Part shown: positions 47,267 to 57,298 of the stretch, in pieces
Layout of the letters: each line of letters begins with the position of its first letter
How positions within the stretch are numbered: position 1 is the stretch's first letter
Source of the DNA: Calothrix sp. NIES-4101
Lineage (GTDB): Bacteria; Cyanobacteriota; Cyanobacteriia; Cyanobacteriales; Nostocaceae
Direction of reading: 5' to 3'
Length of the DNA stretch: 64,000 nucleotides
Assembly: GCA_004296455.1 (NCBI GenBank)
Contig: AP018280.1
Coordinates: 6,498,794-6,562,793, forward strand
Program-made: the position numbers and the translations under genes
The notes under the pieces: generated by a model
What the model was told of the DNA's origin: nothing
The model's input: the letters and a program-made list of their open reading frames with translations, nothing else
Databases searched by the model: none

Positions 47267-47306
47267 TCAATGATGGAGATAAATTATGATCGAATAGTAG
47301 CTTCAC
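47187..47306 (-). pseudogene. DUF5615 (PIN-like) toxin remnant
   Basis: Read leftward from a GTG that overlaps the antitoxin stop (GTGA), the frame gives KLLFDHNLSPSLINIVEDLY, then PDSSHVYR and a stop at 47217. After the stop the same frame continues NLDRVPDTE, again like the family, and similarity ends near 47187. The N-terminus matches DUF5615 toxins, which normally continue for about 110 residues. The gene is broken by the nonsense codon and by replacement of its 3' part with the end of the caspase-FGE gene on the other strand. Confidence 0.65.
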
Positions 47307-47527
47307 GCTTTAACAACCATCAATATTTTTTCTCTATCGGCAGCATAACCAAGACAAGCGCGAATATCATCTTCGGTTAAATATGGAAAATCTTCTAGAA
47401 TCTCTTGATGAGACATTCCGGCAGCAAGATATTCGAGAACATCATATACCGTGATTCTCATCCCTCGGATACAAGGTTTCCCACCACGCTTTCCTGGTTC
47501 GATGGTAATGATATCTCCGTAGTTCAT
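47303..47527 (-). CDS. DUF433 antitoxin
   Basis: 74 residues from the ATG of MNYGDIITIEPGKRGGKPCI; an upstream ATG would add 30 atypical residues. RGMRITVYDVLEYLAAGMSH and LEDFPYLTEDDIRACLGYAA are the DUF433 helix-turn-helix-like signature. DUF433 proteins normally pair with a DUF5615 toxin through a short overlap, and here the overlap survives but the toxin is a remnant. The antitoxin is therefore probably orphan. Confidence 0.9.
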   Translation of the reverse strand: MNYGDIITIEPGKRGGKPCIRGMRITVYDVLEYLAAGMSHQEILEDFPYLTEDDIRACLGYAADREKILMVVKA

Positions 47528-47653
47528 TACTTTAATCTCATGTAGGTTATGCAACAATTGTAATCTTAGTTGACAGGATTTAGTGCGATCGCGTGAACGT
47601 AAGCGCACCGTTGACACATGCTAGCTATTCGCTGAAATTCGATTACTGAGATA

Positions 47654-49834
47654 TCATAACCACCCTTTAACTAAACTCTTCACCTCATCCAAATCTAAAA
47701 AATCATGTACAAAAGCCCTTCTTAACAAAGGATAGGGAATATATTCATCATATTTTTGAATTTCTGGAGCTTCCGTATCGCTAACTAAATGCTCAGGAAT
47801 AATCCTTTGTTCACACAATGAAATAATCTCCCCATGCAAACTTGTAAACTTATCTTTTGGTAACCTCACAGTCAAATAATAAGGATTTGCACCGCCAATA
47901 CTTTTAATCCCCAATGACTCCCGGCAAAAGCAATTGAGTAACCATTCTAAAGTGCGAAATGCCACAGTTCCCATCCAAGGGAAAATTACACATTTTCCCT
48001 TTGGTAGCTGAATAATATAATTTTTATCTAACTCCAAATTCCGCGCTAACTCCCTTGCAACCTGCAACCGCTTTAAGGCATTAGGCTGCAAATAACTATA
48101 TTCAACCTCCTCCAACAAAACTCGCCGCATTCTCTGCAAAATTTTCGTGTGAATTACACCACTCCCACCACGCCAAAAAATACTTGCTTGTCCTTCCACT
48201 GGTTTCACATTCACTAATTTTTTGCGAAAATCAACTTCTACAACTTCCCAATTTCTCCCTGCTAAACCAAATTGACTGCCAACATTCGGCATCATCGCAA
48301 TACTACCAATATGATTGACATCATGCTTAACAATAAATTCTAAATTTTCAGGAAATACAGCATAAAATTGAAAGCGATTAGTAATTTTTGCACCAGCTAA
48401 ACCTAAAATTAATTTACCTGTATCTGTTTTTTGAATATGATCTAAATCTATTAAATAATTTAATAATAATTTCAAATCATCTTGGGAAATATACTTAAAG
48501 GCAGATAAACTCAACACCTGTTTTGCTAATCCTGCCGGTGAAATTTCTCCCATTGCCGCAAGAATACTCATTGTTTGGTGATATAACAAACTCAACGGGT
48601 ATTTCACAGGTTTAAAAGGTTCTACCCAACGTTCTTCTACATACAGTTGAATAATGGCGATACTCTGCAACAATTGCCAGGGGATTTGCTCGAATATTGG
48701 AGCTTCTGGTAAAGGTTCATCCTCCACACAAACAAAGCGCATATCTGCCGATTTTCCCCGTCTTCCTGTGCGCCCTAATCTTTGTAAGAAACTGGCTACG
48801 GACATCGGTGCTTCTAATTGAATCACTCTTTCTAAATTACCAATATCAACTCCAACTTCTAAAGTTAAAGTTGCCGCAGTCACCGCAGGCTTATTTTTTT
48901 CGCGCATTGCATTCTCAGCAACCTGACGTAAACTAGCGGCGATACTTCCATGATGAACATGATAAATATCGGGTTCTCTCTCTGCTGCGGCAATTTGTCG
49001 TAATGACGCAATGATTGACTCTGTTTGTGATTTATTATTGGCAAAAATTAGGCATTTACTACCCTTACTCAAATTAAATATATATCTATCAGAATTACTA
49101 AATTCGGAAACCTTTCCAGAGGGAGGTTCTTGTGCTGTATAAAAATGTTCTAAAGCTAGTTTAATATTCCTTTTCCCAGCTTCAATTCTTGGTGTCATCA
49201 CTTGTTTATCTGTATCCGATCGCAACCATTCTTCTGCTAGTAAATAGTCACCCAAAGTCGCAGATAAACCAATCCGACGGTGCTGTTTTCCAGTTACATA
49301 AGCAAGTCTTGCGAGTTGACAAAGTATCTGACAACCGCGCTCAGTCCCCATAAAAGCATGAACTTCATCGATAATTACAAATCGCAAATCACCAAATAAT
49401 CTCACTAAATCATTACTTTTATTAATTAACAAACTTTCTAATGATTCTGGTGTAATTTGGAGGATGCCGCGAGGATTTTTGACAGCTTTATTTTTATGAC
49501 TTTGAGCCACATCTCCATGCCAAGGAATAACAGGAATATCCGCTTCTCTTAATAAGTCATTTAGTCGTTCAAATTGGTCATTAATTAAAGCTTTAATGGG
49601 ACCAATATAAATTGCACCAATACTCTGAGGTTTTTGTTCATATAATATTGTGACAACTGGCAAAAAAGCTGCTTCTGTTTTCCCCGCAGCAGTCCCAGCA
49701 GCAACTAATAAATGGGCATCACTATCAAAGATAATTTCACATGCAGCTTCTTGAACTGGTCGTAATTCTGTCCAATTATTGTTATATATATATTCTTGGA
49801 TAAATGGAGCCAGTCGCGAGAACGTTTTACTCAT
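47654..49834 (-). CDS. Lhr-like DEAD/DEAH-box helicase
   Basis: 726 residues. Helicase motifs: Walker A GTAAGKTEA, motif II DEVH, motif III SAT, C-terminal EVGVDIGNLERVIQ and QRLGRTGRRG. After the two RecA folds (to about 370) come a winged-helix-like region and a C-terminal segment, as in Lhr-core-type proteins. A DNA or RNA unwinding role in repair or defence is plausible. It is next to a toxin-antitoxin remnant and a caspase-type gene, a defence-island-like setting, but no named defence system was recognised. Confidence 0.9.
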   Translation of the reverse strand: MSKTFSRLAPFIQEYIYNNNWTELRPVQEAACEIIFDSDAHLLVAAGTAAGKTEAAFLPVVTILYEQKPQSIGAIYIGPIKALINDQFERLNDLLREADIPVIPWHGDVAQSHKNKAVKNPRGILQITPESLESLLINKSNDLVRLFGDLRFVIIDEVHAFMGTERGCQILCQLARLAYVTGKQHRRIGLSATLGDYLLAEEWLRSDTDKQVMTPRIEAGKRNIKLALEHFYTAQEPPSGKVSEFSNSDRYIFNLSKGSKCLIFANNKSQTESIIASLRQIAAAEREPDIYHVHHGSIAASLRQVAENAMREKNKPAVTAATLTLEVGVDIGNLERVIQLEAPMSVASFLQRLGRTGRRGKSADMRFVCVEDEPLPEAPIFEQIPWQLLQSIAIIQLYVEERWVEPFKPVKYPLSLLYHQTMSILAAMGEISPAGLAKQVLSLSAFKYISQDDLKLLLNYLIDLDHIQKTDTGKLILGLAGAKITNRFQFYAVFPENLEFIVKHDVNHIGSIAMMPNVGSQFGLAGRNWEVVEVDFRKKLVNVKPVEGQASIFWRGGSGVIHTKILQRMRRVLLEEVEYSYLQPNALKRLQVARELARNLELDKNYIIQLPKGKCVIFPWMGTVAFRTLEWLLNCFCRESLGIKSIGGANPYYLTVRLPKDKFTSLHGEIISLCEQRIIPEHLVSDTEAPEIQKYDEYIPYPLLRRAFVHDFLDLDEVKSLVKGWL

Positions 49835-50221
49835 ATTAATATTGAATTTTGGATTTAAGATTTGGATTCAAGATTTAGCATTTTAGATTTTAGAATAACC
49901 TCAGAGAATCTGCGATATCCTCAGAATTAGTTAATCATAAATCTGATTTTTTGGTTTTTAAACACAAGATATCTAGCGAAACTACTTAAACCAGCAGTTT
50001 AGCAATTATATAAGTAATCTTACAGTGGAATATAGCGATAAAGTAAAGCTATAAAAGCGATACATACTCATACTAAGTTGCAATCAAAGATAGCATCTTT
50101 AATTGCCATAATTGCGGCTCGGAATCCAGCAATCTCATCAGATTGAAACTACTAAAGAACTGAGCTTAGTATCAAAATGTTTAAAAACTCATGTTTAAAA
50201 ACTCTTATTTAAGTTATTGAA
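49835..50221. other. Intergenic
   Basis: 387 AT-rich bases between divergent genes, with no feature recognised. Confidence 0.6.
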
Positions 50222-50797
50222 ATGAATTTCCCTGAATTTGTTTTTAAAATCTCTAAATTTGTTTCTAAAAACAGATTGCAACGGAGAATGATACTGCTGA
50301 AAAATGATGATTTTATCGAAATTTTTATCCCTGCGGCTGGATTATTCTCACGCTTTACAATTATAAATTTAGTTTTTCTAATTTTTCCAGCATATTTAAT
50401 TAACCTGTTTATGCTGTCCCTGCCCTACCAAAATGCTAGATTTCTAGCTCCAGTAATTATTTTTAATTTCTTAATCTCTATAGTCGGAATCGGAGTTATT
50501 TTATTATCAGAATTTGCCCAGAAACGTTTATCTATAACTCGCAAAAAAATATCTTGGGCTTATGAAGTATTAGGATGGAAATTAAAAGACCCTTATCCAA
50601 CAGCAATACAAGGAACAATTCGGATTACTAAAACTCAAAATTCATGGAATCGTTATTTTTTAGGAATTTACTCAGGACGCAGATTGTATGAATTATCAAC
50701 TAGTGAATTTTCTCCATTTGCTGTGACTAATCATGAACTTGATTTAATTGCTAAAGAACTAAGTAATTGGATGGAGTTAACATTATTACAGGAATAA
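50222..50797 (+). CDS. Two-helix membrane protein of unknown function
   Basis: 191 residues. Two membrane helices (about 46-68 and 78-100: IINLVFLIFPAYLINLFMLS and FLAPVIIFNFLISIVGIGVI) separate a short N-terminal part from a C-terminal soluble part with beta-rich sequence (KRLSITRKKISWAYEVLGWK). The layout resembles small PH-domain-like membrane proteins of cyanobacteria. Not recognised further. Its 3' end directly meets the dispersed repeat at 50797. Confidence 0.7.
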   Translation: MNFPEFVFKISKFVSKNRLQRRMILLKNDDFIEIFIPAAGLFSRFTIINLVFLIFPAYLINLFMLSLPYQNARFLAPVIIFNFLISIVGIGVILLSEFAQKRLSITRKKISWAYEVLGWKLKDPYPTAIQGTIRITKTQNSWNRYFLGIYSGRRLYELSTSEFSPFAVTNHELDLIAKELSNWMELTLLQE

Positions 50798-50878
50798 TTA
50801 TTAAGACTGACACGGAGACTTAGAGACGCGGGGAGACGGAGAAATTTTAACTGTAAGTGATTAGCCGAACATCATGTG
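50797..50878. repeat. Dispersed repeat, copy B of 30961
   Basis: ATTATTAAGACTGACACGGA then GACTTAGAGACGCGGGGAGA, closely matching 30961-31040. It begins at the stop codon of the upstream gene. Confidence 0.75.
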
Positions 50879-50943
50879 ACACGGAAAAATTAGAGTAATA
50901 CTTCCGTGTCCACACTTCTGCTATCTTCCCCTCTCCCAAAATT

Positions 50944-53859
50944 CTAATGTTGCAATACTAAACCATTCAAACTGGCTTGTAAGTCACGCCAATTAACACC
51001 TGCAAGACTAAGTAAAACTACGGTTGCTTCCCCAACCCGATCAACTGGCCCAAGTCCAACTGCACGCATTCCTGCCGCTAATGCCGCTTCGACACCTGCA
51101 CCTGCATCTTCAACTACAATACATTGACTCGGCTCCAAACCCAGTTCCTTTGCTGCAAATAAAAACAAATCGGGTGCAGGCTTAGGTTGCTGTACACTAA
51201 ATCCATCAGCGATCGCATCTATATATTCACCAATTCCCAGTTTCTCCACTACGGGACGGGCATTTTTACTCGCGGAGCCAAGTGCAATTTTTATACCAGT
51301 ACTACGTAGCTCTTTGAGTAAGTCGATCGCACCTGGTAACAAATCATCTGGGGAAATGTTTTCAATTGATTCCACATAGTAGCGGTTTTTCCGCTCCATC
51401 ATTGCTTGCATTTGTTCTTCACTGTAATGCTTGTCACCAATTATCTTCAGTAAGGAATCGCGACGAGAAACCCCTCGCAATTGCTCATTTGCCTGACGAT
51501 TAAAAGGTAAACCTTCTTCATCAGCTAATCTTTGCCAAGCTCGATAGTGATATTCTGCCGTATCAGTTAATACTCCATCTAAATCAAAAATCACGCCTTT
51601 GATGGGTGTTTGCCCTGAGGACTCAGAAATATTCGTATTTTGTGCTTCCATGGTTTCAGTTTCACCTTTCAAATCAAATTCGTGCCAATCGCCACGCCAA
51701 TAAACTTTAAATTGCAAGCGTTTCCAACCTTTGGGCAAATGGGGTGTGGCAACGGGACCATTTTCTGTGAGTTTGATGCCACCAAAACCAAAGACAACAG
51801 CTTGCCAAACTCCCCCGGCACTGGCGGCATGTATACCGTCGTCGGCATTGCCGCGTACGTCTTCGATATCAACCATCGCCGCTTGCATGAAGTAGCCGTA
51901 TGCTTCTTCTGATTTACCTAAATCGGAAGCTAAAATCCCGTGAATTGCTGGCCCCAGGGAAGAACCGTAGGTAATATCAGTACGGGGGGCATAGTAATTC
52001 CAGTTTTTCTCCAACACTTCTAAAGAGTAGGGAAACTCTTCCGATTCCCGCATCAAGAACAGCAGCATTAACACATCCGGCTGTTTGAGAACCTGGCGTT
52101 TGTTGGCGGCTTCGATGCCGAGAATAGACTGCATTGATTTTGTACGCGGTTCGTAGTCGGCAAGATTGATATCTTCGAGTTGAAAAAATCCATCCGCCTG
52201 TTCAATCAGTCCTGTTTTTGCGTCGTAGGGTATCCACAGATTCGCGATAATATCTTGCCAGCGCAAACGGCGACTTAGGGTAAGTTGCAGCTTTTCCTCA
52301 AGTTCTTTGGCTTTGTCGGGGTACTTTTCCCGCAACCAATCTTGGGTATGAATGGCTTTTTCTAGATGCCACTGTACCATGCGGTTGTTAAAGGCATTGT
52401 TATTGGCGAGTTCGTGGTATTCATCGGCACCAATGACACCGCAAATTTCGTAGCGTTCGTATTTGGTGTTGTATTCTACCCGACTACCCCAAAATACTGC
52501 CGTGTCGAGAATAATTTCCGCCCCATAGTCCCGCATCCATTCATCATCACCCGTGACTAGCCAGTAATACCACATGGCATAAGCAATATCAGCACTAATG
52601 TGAATTTCGCGATCGCGACACCATATGCGAATATCATCGCCGTAGGGATCGTTTGGTGGCAGCCAACGGGGTGTAACTTCGTCACCTGTATCGGCACTTT
52701 CCCACGAATACATTGCCCCTTTATAGCCGTAGTGCATGGCTTTACGTCGGGCACCAGCAATGGTGTGGTAGCGGTATGTGAGTAGATTTCGAGCTAAAGC
52801 TGGCTGGGTATAAATGAACAATGGCAGGATAAATATTTCTGTATCCCAAAATACGTGACCCCGATAGCCAAATCCCGATAGGGTTTTTGCGGGAATACTG
52901 ACTTTATCGTCGTTTTGGGGTGCGGCAATTAGTAGTTGAAATAGGTTATAGCGAATTGCCAGTGCCGCTCGGACATCTCCTTCTACGGCAACGTCGCTTT
53001 TATCCCAAACTTCCTCCCATGCTTGTTGGTGTTCTTTTAACAGGATGGGATATGGGGGTAATGTTGTCAGTTTTTCTTGGGCTGCTTCCAGAGGATTTTC
53101 GACATCGCGTGATGTAAAAATAGTCACCATTTTTTCAACGGTGACAGCTTGCCCCGATGTCCCTTGAAAAGTTGCAATCAGGGTGGGATATCCAGGGGAA
53201 TTGTTAATTTGTAGTGATGCTTCTGCATCAATAACTGTTAAGCCAGTGGCTATTCCCAAACTGATCCGCGAACCACGAGTACGGAGATGTAGCCAAGCAT
53301 TTTGATGATGTTTACCTTGATCGATTAATTCCCAATGGTTAAAACCTTGGTTTTCTGGATAACCGTTAATACTGGCTTGAACTTCAATTAAGCCACTAAA
53401 GTCCACAGGTTTGATTTGACAACGCAGGCAAAGTATGTTGGGGTCTGCCAAACTTGCAAAGCGATCGAATTGCAAGTCTACAGTTTTGCCGTTGGGGCTA
53501 CGCCAGCGAATAAAGCGACTGAGAACAGCTCGCCGTAAATCGAGTTTGCGTTCGTAACCGAGAACCTCGCCTCTATCTAAACGGAAGCGATCGCCATCAA
53601 TACTAACAGTTAGCGGTAGCCAGTCGGGACAGTTTGCCAGTTCTGTATAGACGATGGGAACGTCATCGTAGACACCCTGGACAAGAGTCGCATTAGTTGC
53701 ACGAGGATAACTTTCTTCAAAAGTGCCTCGTGTTCCTAAATAACCGTTCCCAATCGTAAATACTGTTTCGCGTTGGTGAATCTTTTCGGGGTCGAATCGG
53801 GTTTCAATTAACGACCAGTCAGTATAAATAAAATCAAGATTAAGATTTTTTGCATCCAT
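50944..53859 (-). CDS. GH65 glycoside phosphorylase/hydrolase fused to beta-phosphoglucomutase
   Basis: 971 residues from the ATG of MDAKNLNLDFIYTDWSL, with AAGGAAG about 8 bases upstream; a GTG at 53865 is less likely. Residues 1-750 are GH65 (trehalose/maltose/kojibiose-type) with the catalytic-acid motif ADEYHE and NNNAFNNRM. Residues 755-971 are a HAD phosphatase-like beta-phosphoglucomutase (FDLDGVLTDTAEYHYRAW, GSASKNARPV, EDAGAGVEAA). Such a fusion would cleave an alpha-glucoside to beta-glucose-1-phosphate and convert it to glucose-6-phosphate. Substrate specificity cannot be read. Next to sucrose synthase on the same strand, so probably one carbohydrate-use unit. Confidence 0.92.
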   Translation of the reverse strand: MDAKNLNLDFIYTDWSLIETRFDPEKIHQRETVFTIGNGYLGTRGTFEESYPRATNATLVQGVYDDVPIVYTELANCPDWLPLTVSIDGDRFRLDRGEVLGYERKLDLRRAVLSRFIRWRSPNGKTVDLQFDRFASLADPNILCLRCQIKPVDFSGLIEVQASINGYPENQGFNHWELIDQGKHHQNAWLHLRTRGSRISLGIATGLTVIDAEASLQINNSPGYPTLIATFQGTSGQAVTVEKMVTIFTSRDVENPLEAAQEKLTTLPPYPILLKEHQQAWEEVWDKSDVAVEGDVRAALAIRYNLFQLLIAAPQNDDKVSIPAKTLSGFGYRGHVFWDTEIFILPLFIYTQPALARNLLTYRYHTIAGARRKAMHYGYKGAMYSWESADTGDEVTPRWLPPNDPYGDDIRIWCRDREIHISADIAYAMWYYWLVTGDDEWMRDYGAEIILDTAVFWGSRVEYNTKYERYEICGVIGADEYHELANNNAFNNRMVQWHLEKAIHTQDWLREKYPDKAKELEEKLQLTLSRRLRWQDIIANLWIPYDAKTGLIEQADGFFQLEDINLADYEPRTKSMQSILGIEAANKRQVLKQPDVLMLLFLMRESEEFPYSLEVLEKNWNYYAPRTDITYGSSLGPAIHGILASDLGKSEEAYGYFMQAAMVDIEDVRGNADDGIHAASAGGVWQAVVFGFGGIKLTENGPVATPHLPKGWKRLQFKVYWRGDWHEFDLKGETETMEAQNTNISESSGQTPIKGVIFDLDGVLTDTAEYHYRAWQRLADEEGLPFNRQANEQLRGVSRRDSLLKIIGDKHYSEEQMQAMMERKNRYYVESIENISPDDLLPGAIDLLKELRSTGIKIALGSASKNARPVVEKLGIGEYIDAIADGFSVQQPKPAPDLFLFAAKELGLEPSQCIVVEDAGAGVEAALAAGMRAVGLGPVDRVGEATVVLLSLAGVNWRDLQASLNGLVLQH

Positions 53860-53889
53860 CAGCACTGCTTCCTTATTAATACGGGGAAT

Positions 53890-54110
53890 CGGGCATGGGC
53901 AATAGGGGTGAGGGACGCGGCGCGGGGATGTGGGGATGTGGTGACACGGGGATGTTGGGACGCGGTGACGCGGAGATAATGAGACGCGGGGACAAAGATA
54001 TATATTATGGAAGAATAGAAAATTTTATTTTTTCTTCCCATCTCCCCATCTCCCCCTCTCCTCATCTCCCCCTCTCCCCATCTCCCATCTCCCATCTCCC
54101 CCTCATGCTC
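53890..54110. repeat. Low-complexity G-rich and C-rich repeats
   Basis: A G-rich stretch of GACGCGG/GGGGATG type (about 53910-53995) is followed by a C-rich run of CATCTCCC units (54037-54110). It sits in the spacer between the GH65 gene and sucrose synthase and could form structured RNA or DNA. It is related to the repeat at 40417. Confidence 0.8.
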
Positions 54111-54122
54111 CTTTCCCTTGAC

Positions 54123-56534
54123 TTACCTTTGTATATGCTGTTCCAGAATTTTTTCGGCTCTGGGTTTGAAGACTAAATGGTATAAAGTTTCGAGATAGCG
54201 TAATCTCGCTTCGCGATTTTCCGGGGTGACATAATCCCAAAATTTGGATATTTTCGATATTAATAGCAATTGTTTCGAGTGGAGTGTCCAGTTGTATTTA
54301 TTACGGACTCTTTCAATTACCTTCGTAGAAATTTCATGCCAATATTCAGGATTAGCGTCGCATTCGTCTAGAAAATGCAATACTTTCTTGGCAGTGCCTT
54401 CAAAATCGGTGGGATTAAGATGAAAGACATTTTCGCTATCCTCGATAATTTCCGCAGCACCGCCAAATTGAGTGGCAAAGGTAGGTAAACCGGAAATCAT
54501 AGCTTCTAGGAGGGTACGTCCAAAAGCTTCAAACCTAGCATAATGAATAAAAATACCACGACAGTCGGCTACAGTTCGATAAGCTTCGCCTAAATCGTGA
54601 CTGGAAAGCCTTATCCCCAACCAGCGAATGTGATTTTGGAGTTGGTACTGATCGATAATTTCATGGAGTCGTTCGATTTCTGCCGATTCTTCGGGGTGTG
54701 TCGCTTGTTCGGAGGTGAATTTGCTGGTGAGTAAAATTAAGTTGCAGCGTTCCTGCAATTCTTTATTTTTCCCGAAAAATTCTGCCAGCCCTGTGAGGTT
54801 TTTAATGAAGTTAATCGGTGCAACCGCAAAAATTGGACGTTTTTTGGGGTCTTCTAAATTACCAACAATTTGCGAATCTTCCTGTGTAAATAGAAGTTCG
54901 TAGATTTTAGCACGGGCTTCGCGATCGCGATCTGCGATTTGATTATAGGGGAAGAAGAGGTTTTCGTTAACTCCTGGTGGCACCATGTTGAATTTGGGGT
55001 TGAATAAGTCAATCCCATCGACGACATGATATAGCTGGGGCATGGTAAAGCATTTGTACGATTCATACTGCCCAATGCTGTCAGGTGTGCCGACTATTTC
55101 TTGGTAGGAGGAGCTAATAATAAAATCAGCTGCATTCATACTGATTAAATCAGATGTAAATTGGGCAGAGAAATGATACTTCTCTTCTAAATCTTGCCAG
55201 TAGAGATTGCTAAATAAGTATTTTGGCTTTTCCAGGGAGTGGGCAATGTTACAGTAAGTAACTTTGAGGCGACGGGCAAGGAGAAAGGCGACTAAATTAC
55301 CATCACTGTAGTTACCAATAATTAAATTGGGTTTGCCTTGAAATTCGGCGATTAATTCCCGTTCGGCTTCCAGGGCAAAGGATTCTAAATACGGCCAGAT
55401 TTCAAATTTGGAAATCCAGTTTTGGGTGATTGGTGGGTTAGTATCGGGGAAGGGTACACGCAATATCCAAGCATTTTCACTACCTTGGAGTTTTTCTAGG
55501 CGGAGATTACAAGCGGTTCCTTCGCAATTGGGGATGAGGCGAGTGAGAATTATGACTTTTGGATGAATTCCCAAAGAGTCAAGCCCAGCCAGCTTGATGT
55601 CTTCACGTAATTTACTTTCTAAGCTGTGGGCTTGTTCTAATACATACATGACCTGTCCTGCGGTTTCGGGCCTTCCCAAAACTCCTTCCTGTCCAACCCA
55701 ACCGTGGACGGATACCAAAACCACACGGAATATTGCTGGAACTCGCGCTACAAATGCTTCTAAAACTGCGGGTTCGGGACTATCAATGAGACGGTCAAAA
55801 AGTTCCAGGGTTTCGCGCACTCTCTGGGCTGTATTCCCCCAACCCGGTTCAAACCCTAGCGCCTGTAAGTCAAAGCGAAATTTCTCAAAGGGTTCTGTAG
55901 CCGGTTTGTCGCTGAGTAATTGGATTGCTTGATGTACTGCTGCGGCTAATTCCGCCCCAGAATTTAAGCGATCGCTAATCATCAAGGGCACACCACTATA
56001 TTGTAGTCGGTGCAATACTTGAAATAATTGTTCTAACCAGTGTTTTGGGTCTGATTCAAATTGGTTGCACAAGTAACGATTTAAAAATGCCAATCCTTGA
56101 CCAATATTACGGGGATCATCAATGACTGGCGAACCTTGGTAGAAGGGCTTGAGGTCAATTTCCAGAACGTGCGGTTGGTAACGGTTGACAAGGCGATCGC
56201 GCACGTCTAACAATGCTTGGGGTGTCATTTTCTCGAAGTGTGTCATGTCCGCACCCAAGCGCCAAACTTCTTGGCTGGCTATCCAAGGACGTAGCAAAAA
56301 CCAAGTGCTTTCTTCTTCGAGAATAATTTCATGGGTGAAGTTGATTAAATTACCTAATGCTGAAGAATGGAAAAAGTAAGCAGGTTTATGCGACCTTTGG
56401 CAATAGTCGGCAAATGCTTGCAAAATCTCATTCCGCAATAGGTATTGCTTCCCAGAAGCTCCTAAAGAGGAGATTAACTGACGTAAAGCGTTTTTCTCAT
56501 CGCTGTTTAAAACAGTTTGAACCAGTTCTTGCAT
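54123..56534 (-). CDS. sus: Sucrose synthase
   Basis: 803 residues, the usual length. The N-terminal regulatory region is followed by a GT-B glycosyltransferase (about 270-750) with the EX7E-type motif EAFGRTLLEAMISGLP and the sugar-binding VPPGVNENLFFPY. It interconverts sucrose plus UDP (or ADP) with UDP-glucose and fructose. In heterocystous cyanobacteria sucrose synthase links carbon storage and heterocyst metabolism. The fused GH65/beta-phosphoglucomutase gene is downstream on the same strand after a repeat-rich 260-base gap. Confidence 0.94.
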   Translation of the reverse strand: MQELVQTVLNSDEKNALRQLISSLGASGKQYLLRNEILQAFADYCQRSHKPAYFFHSSALGNLINFTHEIILEEESTWFLLRPWIASQEVWRLGADMTHFEKMTPQALLDVRDRLVNRYQPHVLEIDLKPFYQGSPVIDDPRNIGQGLAFLNRYLCNQFESDPKHWLEQLFQVLHRLQYSGVPLMISDRLNSGAELAAAVHQAIQLLSDKPATEPFEKFRFDLQALGFEPGWGNTAQRVRETLELFDRLIDSPEPAVLEAFVARVPAIFRVVLVSVHGWVGQEGVLGRPETAGQVMYVLEQAHSLESKLREDIKLAGLDSLGIHPKVIILTRLIPNCEGTACNLRLEKLQGSENAWILRVPFPDTNPPITQNWISKFEIWPYLESFALEAERELIAEFQGKPNLIIGNYSDGNLVAFLLARRLKVTYCNIAHSLEKPKYLFSNLYWQDLEEKYHFSAQFTSDLISMNAADFIISSSYQEIVGTPDSIGQYESYKCFTMPQLYHVVDGIDLFNPKFNMVPPGVNENLFFPYNQIADRDREARAKIYELLFTQEDSQIVGNLEDPKKRPIFAVAPINFIKNLTGLAEFFGKNKELQERCNLILLTSKFTSEQATHPEESAEIERLHEIIDQYQLQNHIRWLGIRLSSHDLGEAYRTVADCRGIFIHYARFEAFGRTLLEAMISGLPTFATQFGGAAEIIEDSENVFHLNPTDFEGTAKKVLHFLDECDANPEYWHEISTKVIERVRNKYNWTLHSKQLLLISKISKFWDYVTPENREARLRYLETLYHLVFKPRAEKILEQHIQR

Positions 56535-57298
56535 AACAATATCCCGAACTCTAGTTCGACACTTTCAACATTCTTCTTAAACCTGCAATTAAAACCTTGA
56601 TCAGCAACTTCGTACAAGTTTCTGAGGTTTTAGATAACAATTCTTTAAATCCACACAACACTAACGTTAGCGCAATTTTCTTTAAATGATTGATTTTTGA
56701 CTAATTTGAAGGAAAGTTTTCGATTTTTTTAATATCTGCCATAAATCTTCTCTTGACTCATTTCATTCATTCTCACATACTAATTTTGCTGAGCTTTTAT
56801 GGCATATTTTATTCAGTATGAGGTAATAATTTTATACAATCTTTATCCGAGTTGGCACTATACTTGAGTGAGTATTCCCAGACCAAGCAGATTGGCAAAT
56901 TTGTGGACATTCACAATTATGCATAGAACTATTTCTATTCTAAATATATCAAACGCAGGAAATAGTTATTACAGATAAAATTACTACTTTAGGAGGATGT
57001 GTATACATGTTTATAATGCAGTTTAAATTAGCCCAATAGAAGGATAGATTTACATATCAAAGGTAATTCACATTAGGTGTGAGTTGGAAAAGCTGGCTAC
57101 TATACTAATAACTACTGGTAACTTTTAAAGCCTACTTACTTTACTTTTTCACCCAGATAAAAATATTGATGCCCAAGGAATGTAAATTCTTGTAAAGATA
57201 AGCAACACCAGCCAGCAGAATCAACTCTGTATTCAAGGAAAAGGTAAAACCACGCATCGATTGATATTACCTTATCTGAATAAATCAGGGTGTCGATT
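56535..57298. other. Intergenic upstream of sucrose synthase
   Basis: 764 bases, AT-rich, with divergent promoters. A GGAGG-like stretch near 56991 has no gene behind it. No other feature was recognised. Confidence 0.55.

Noticed and set aside
44351-49834. Local DGR reverse transcriptase or template repeat
   Set aside because: No frame with reverse-transcriptase motifs and no second copy of the variable region was seen anywhere in the window.
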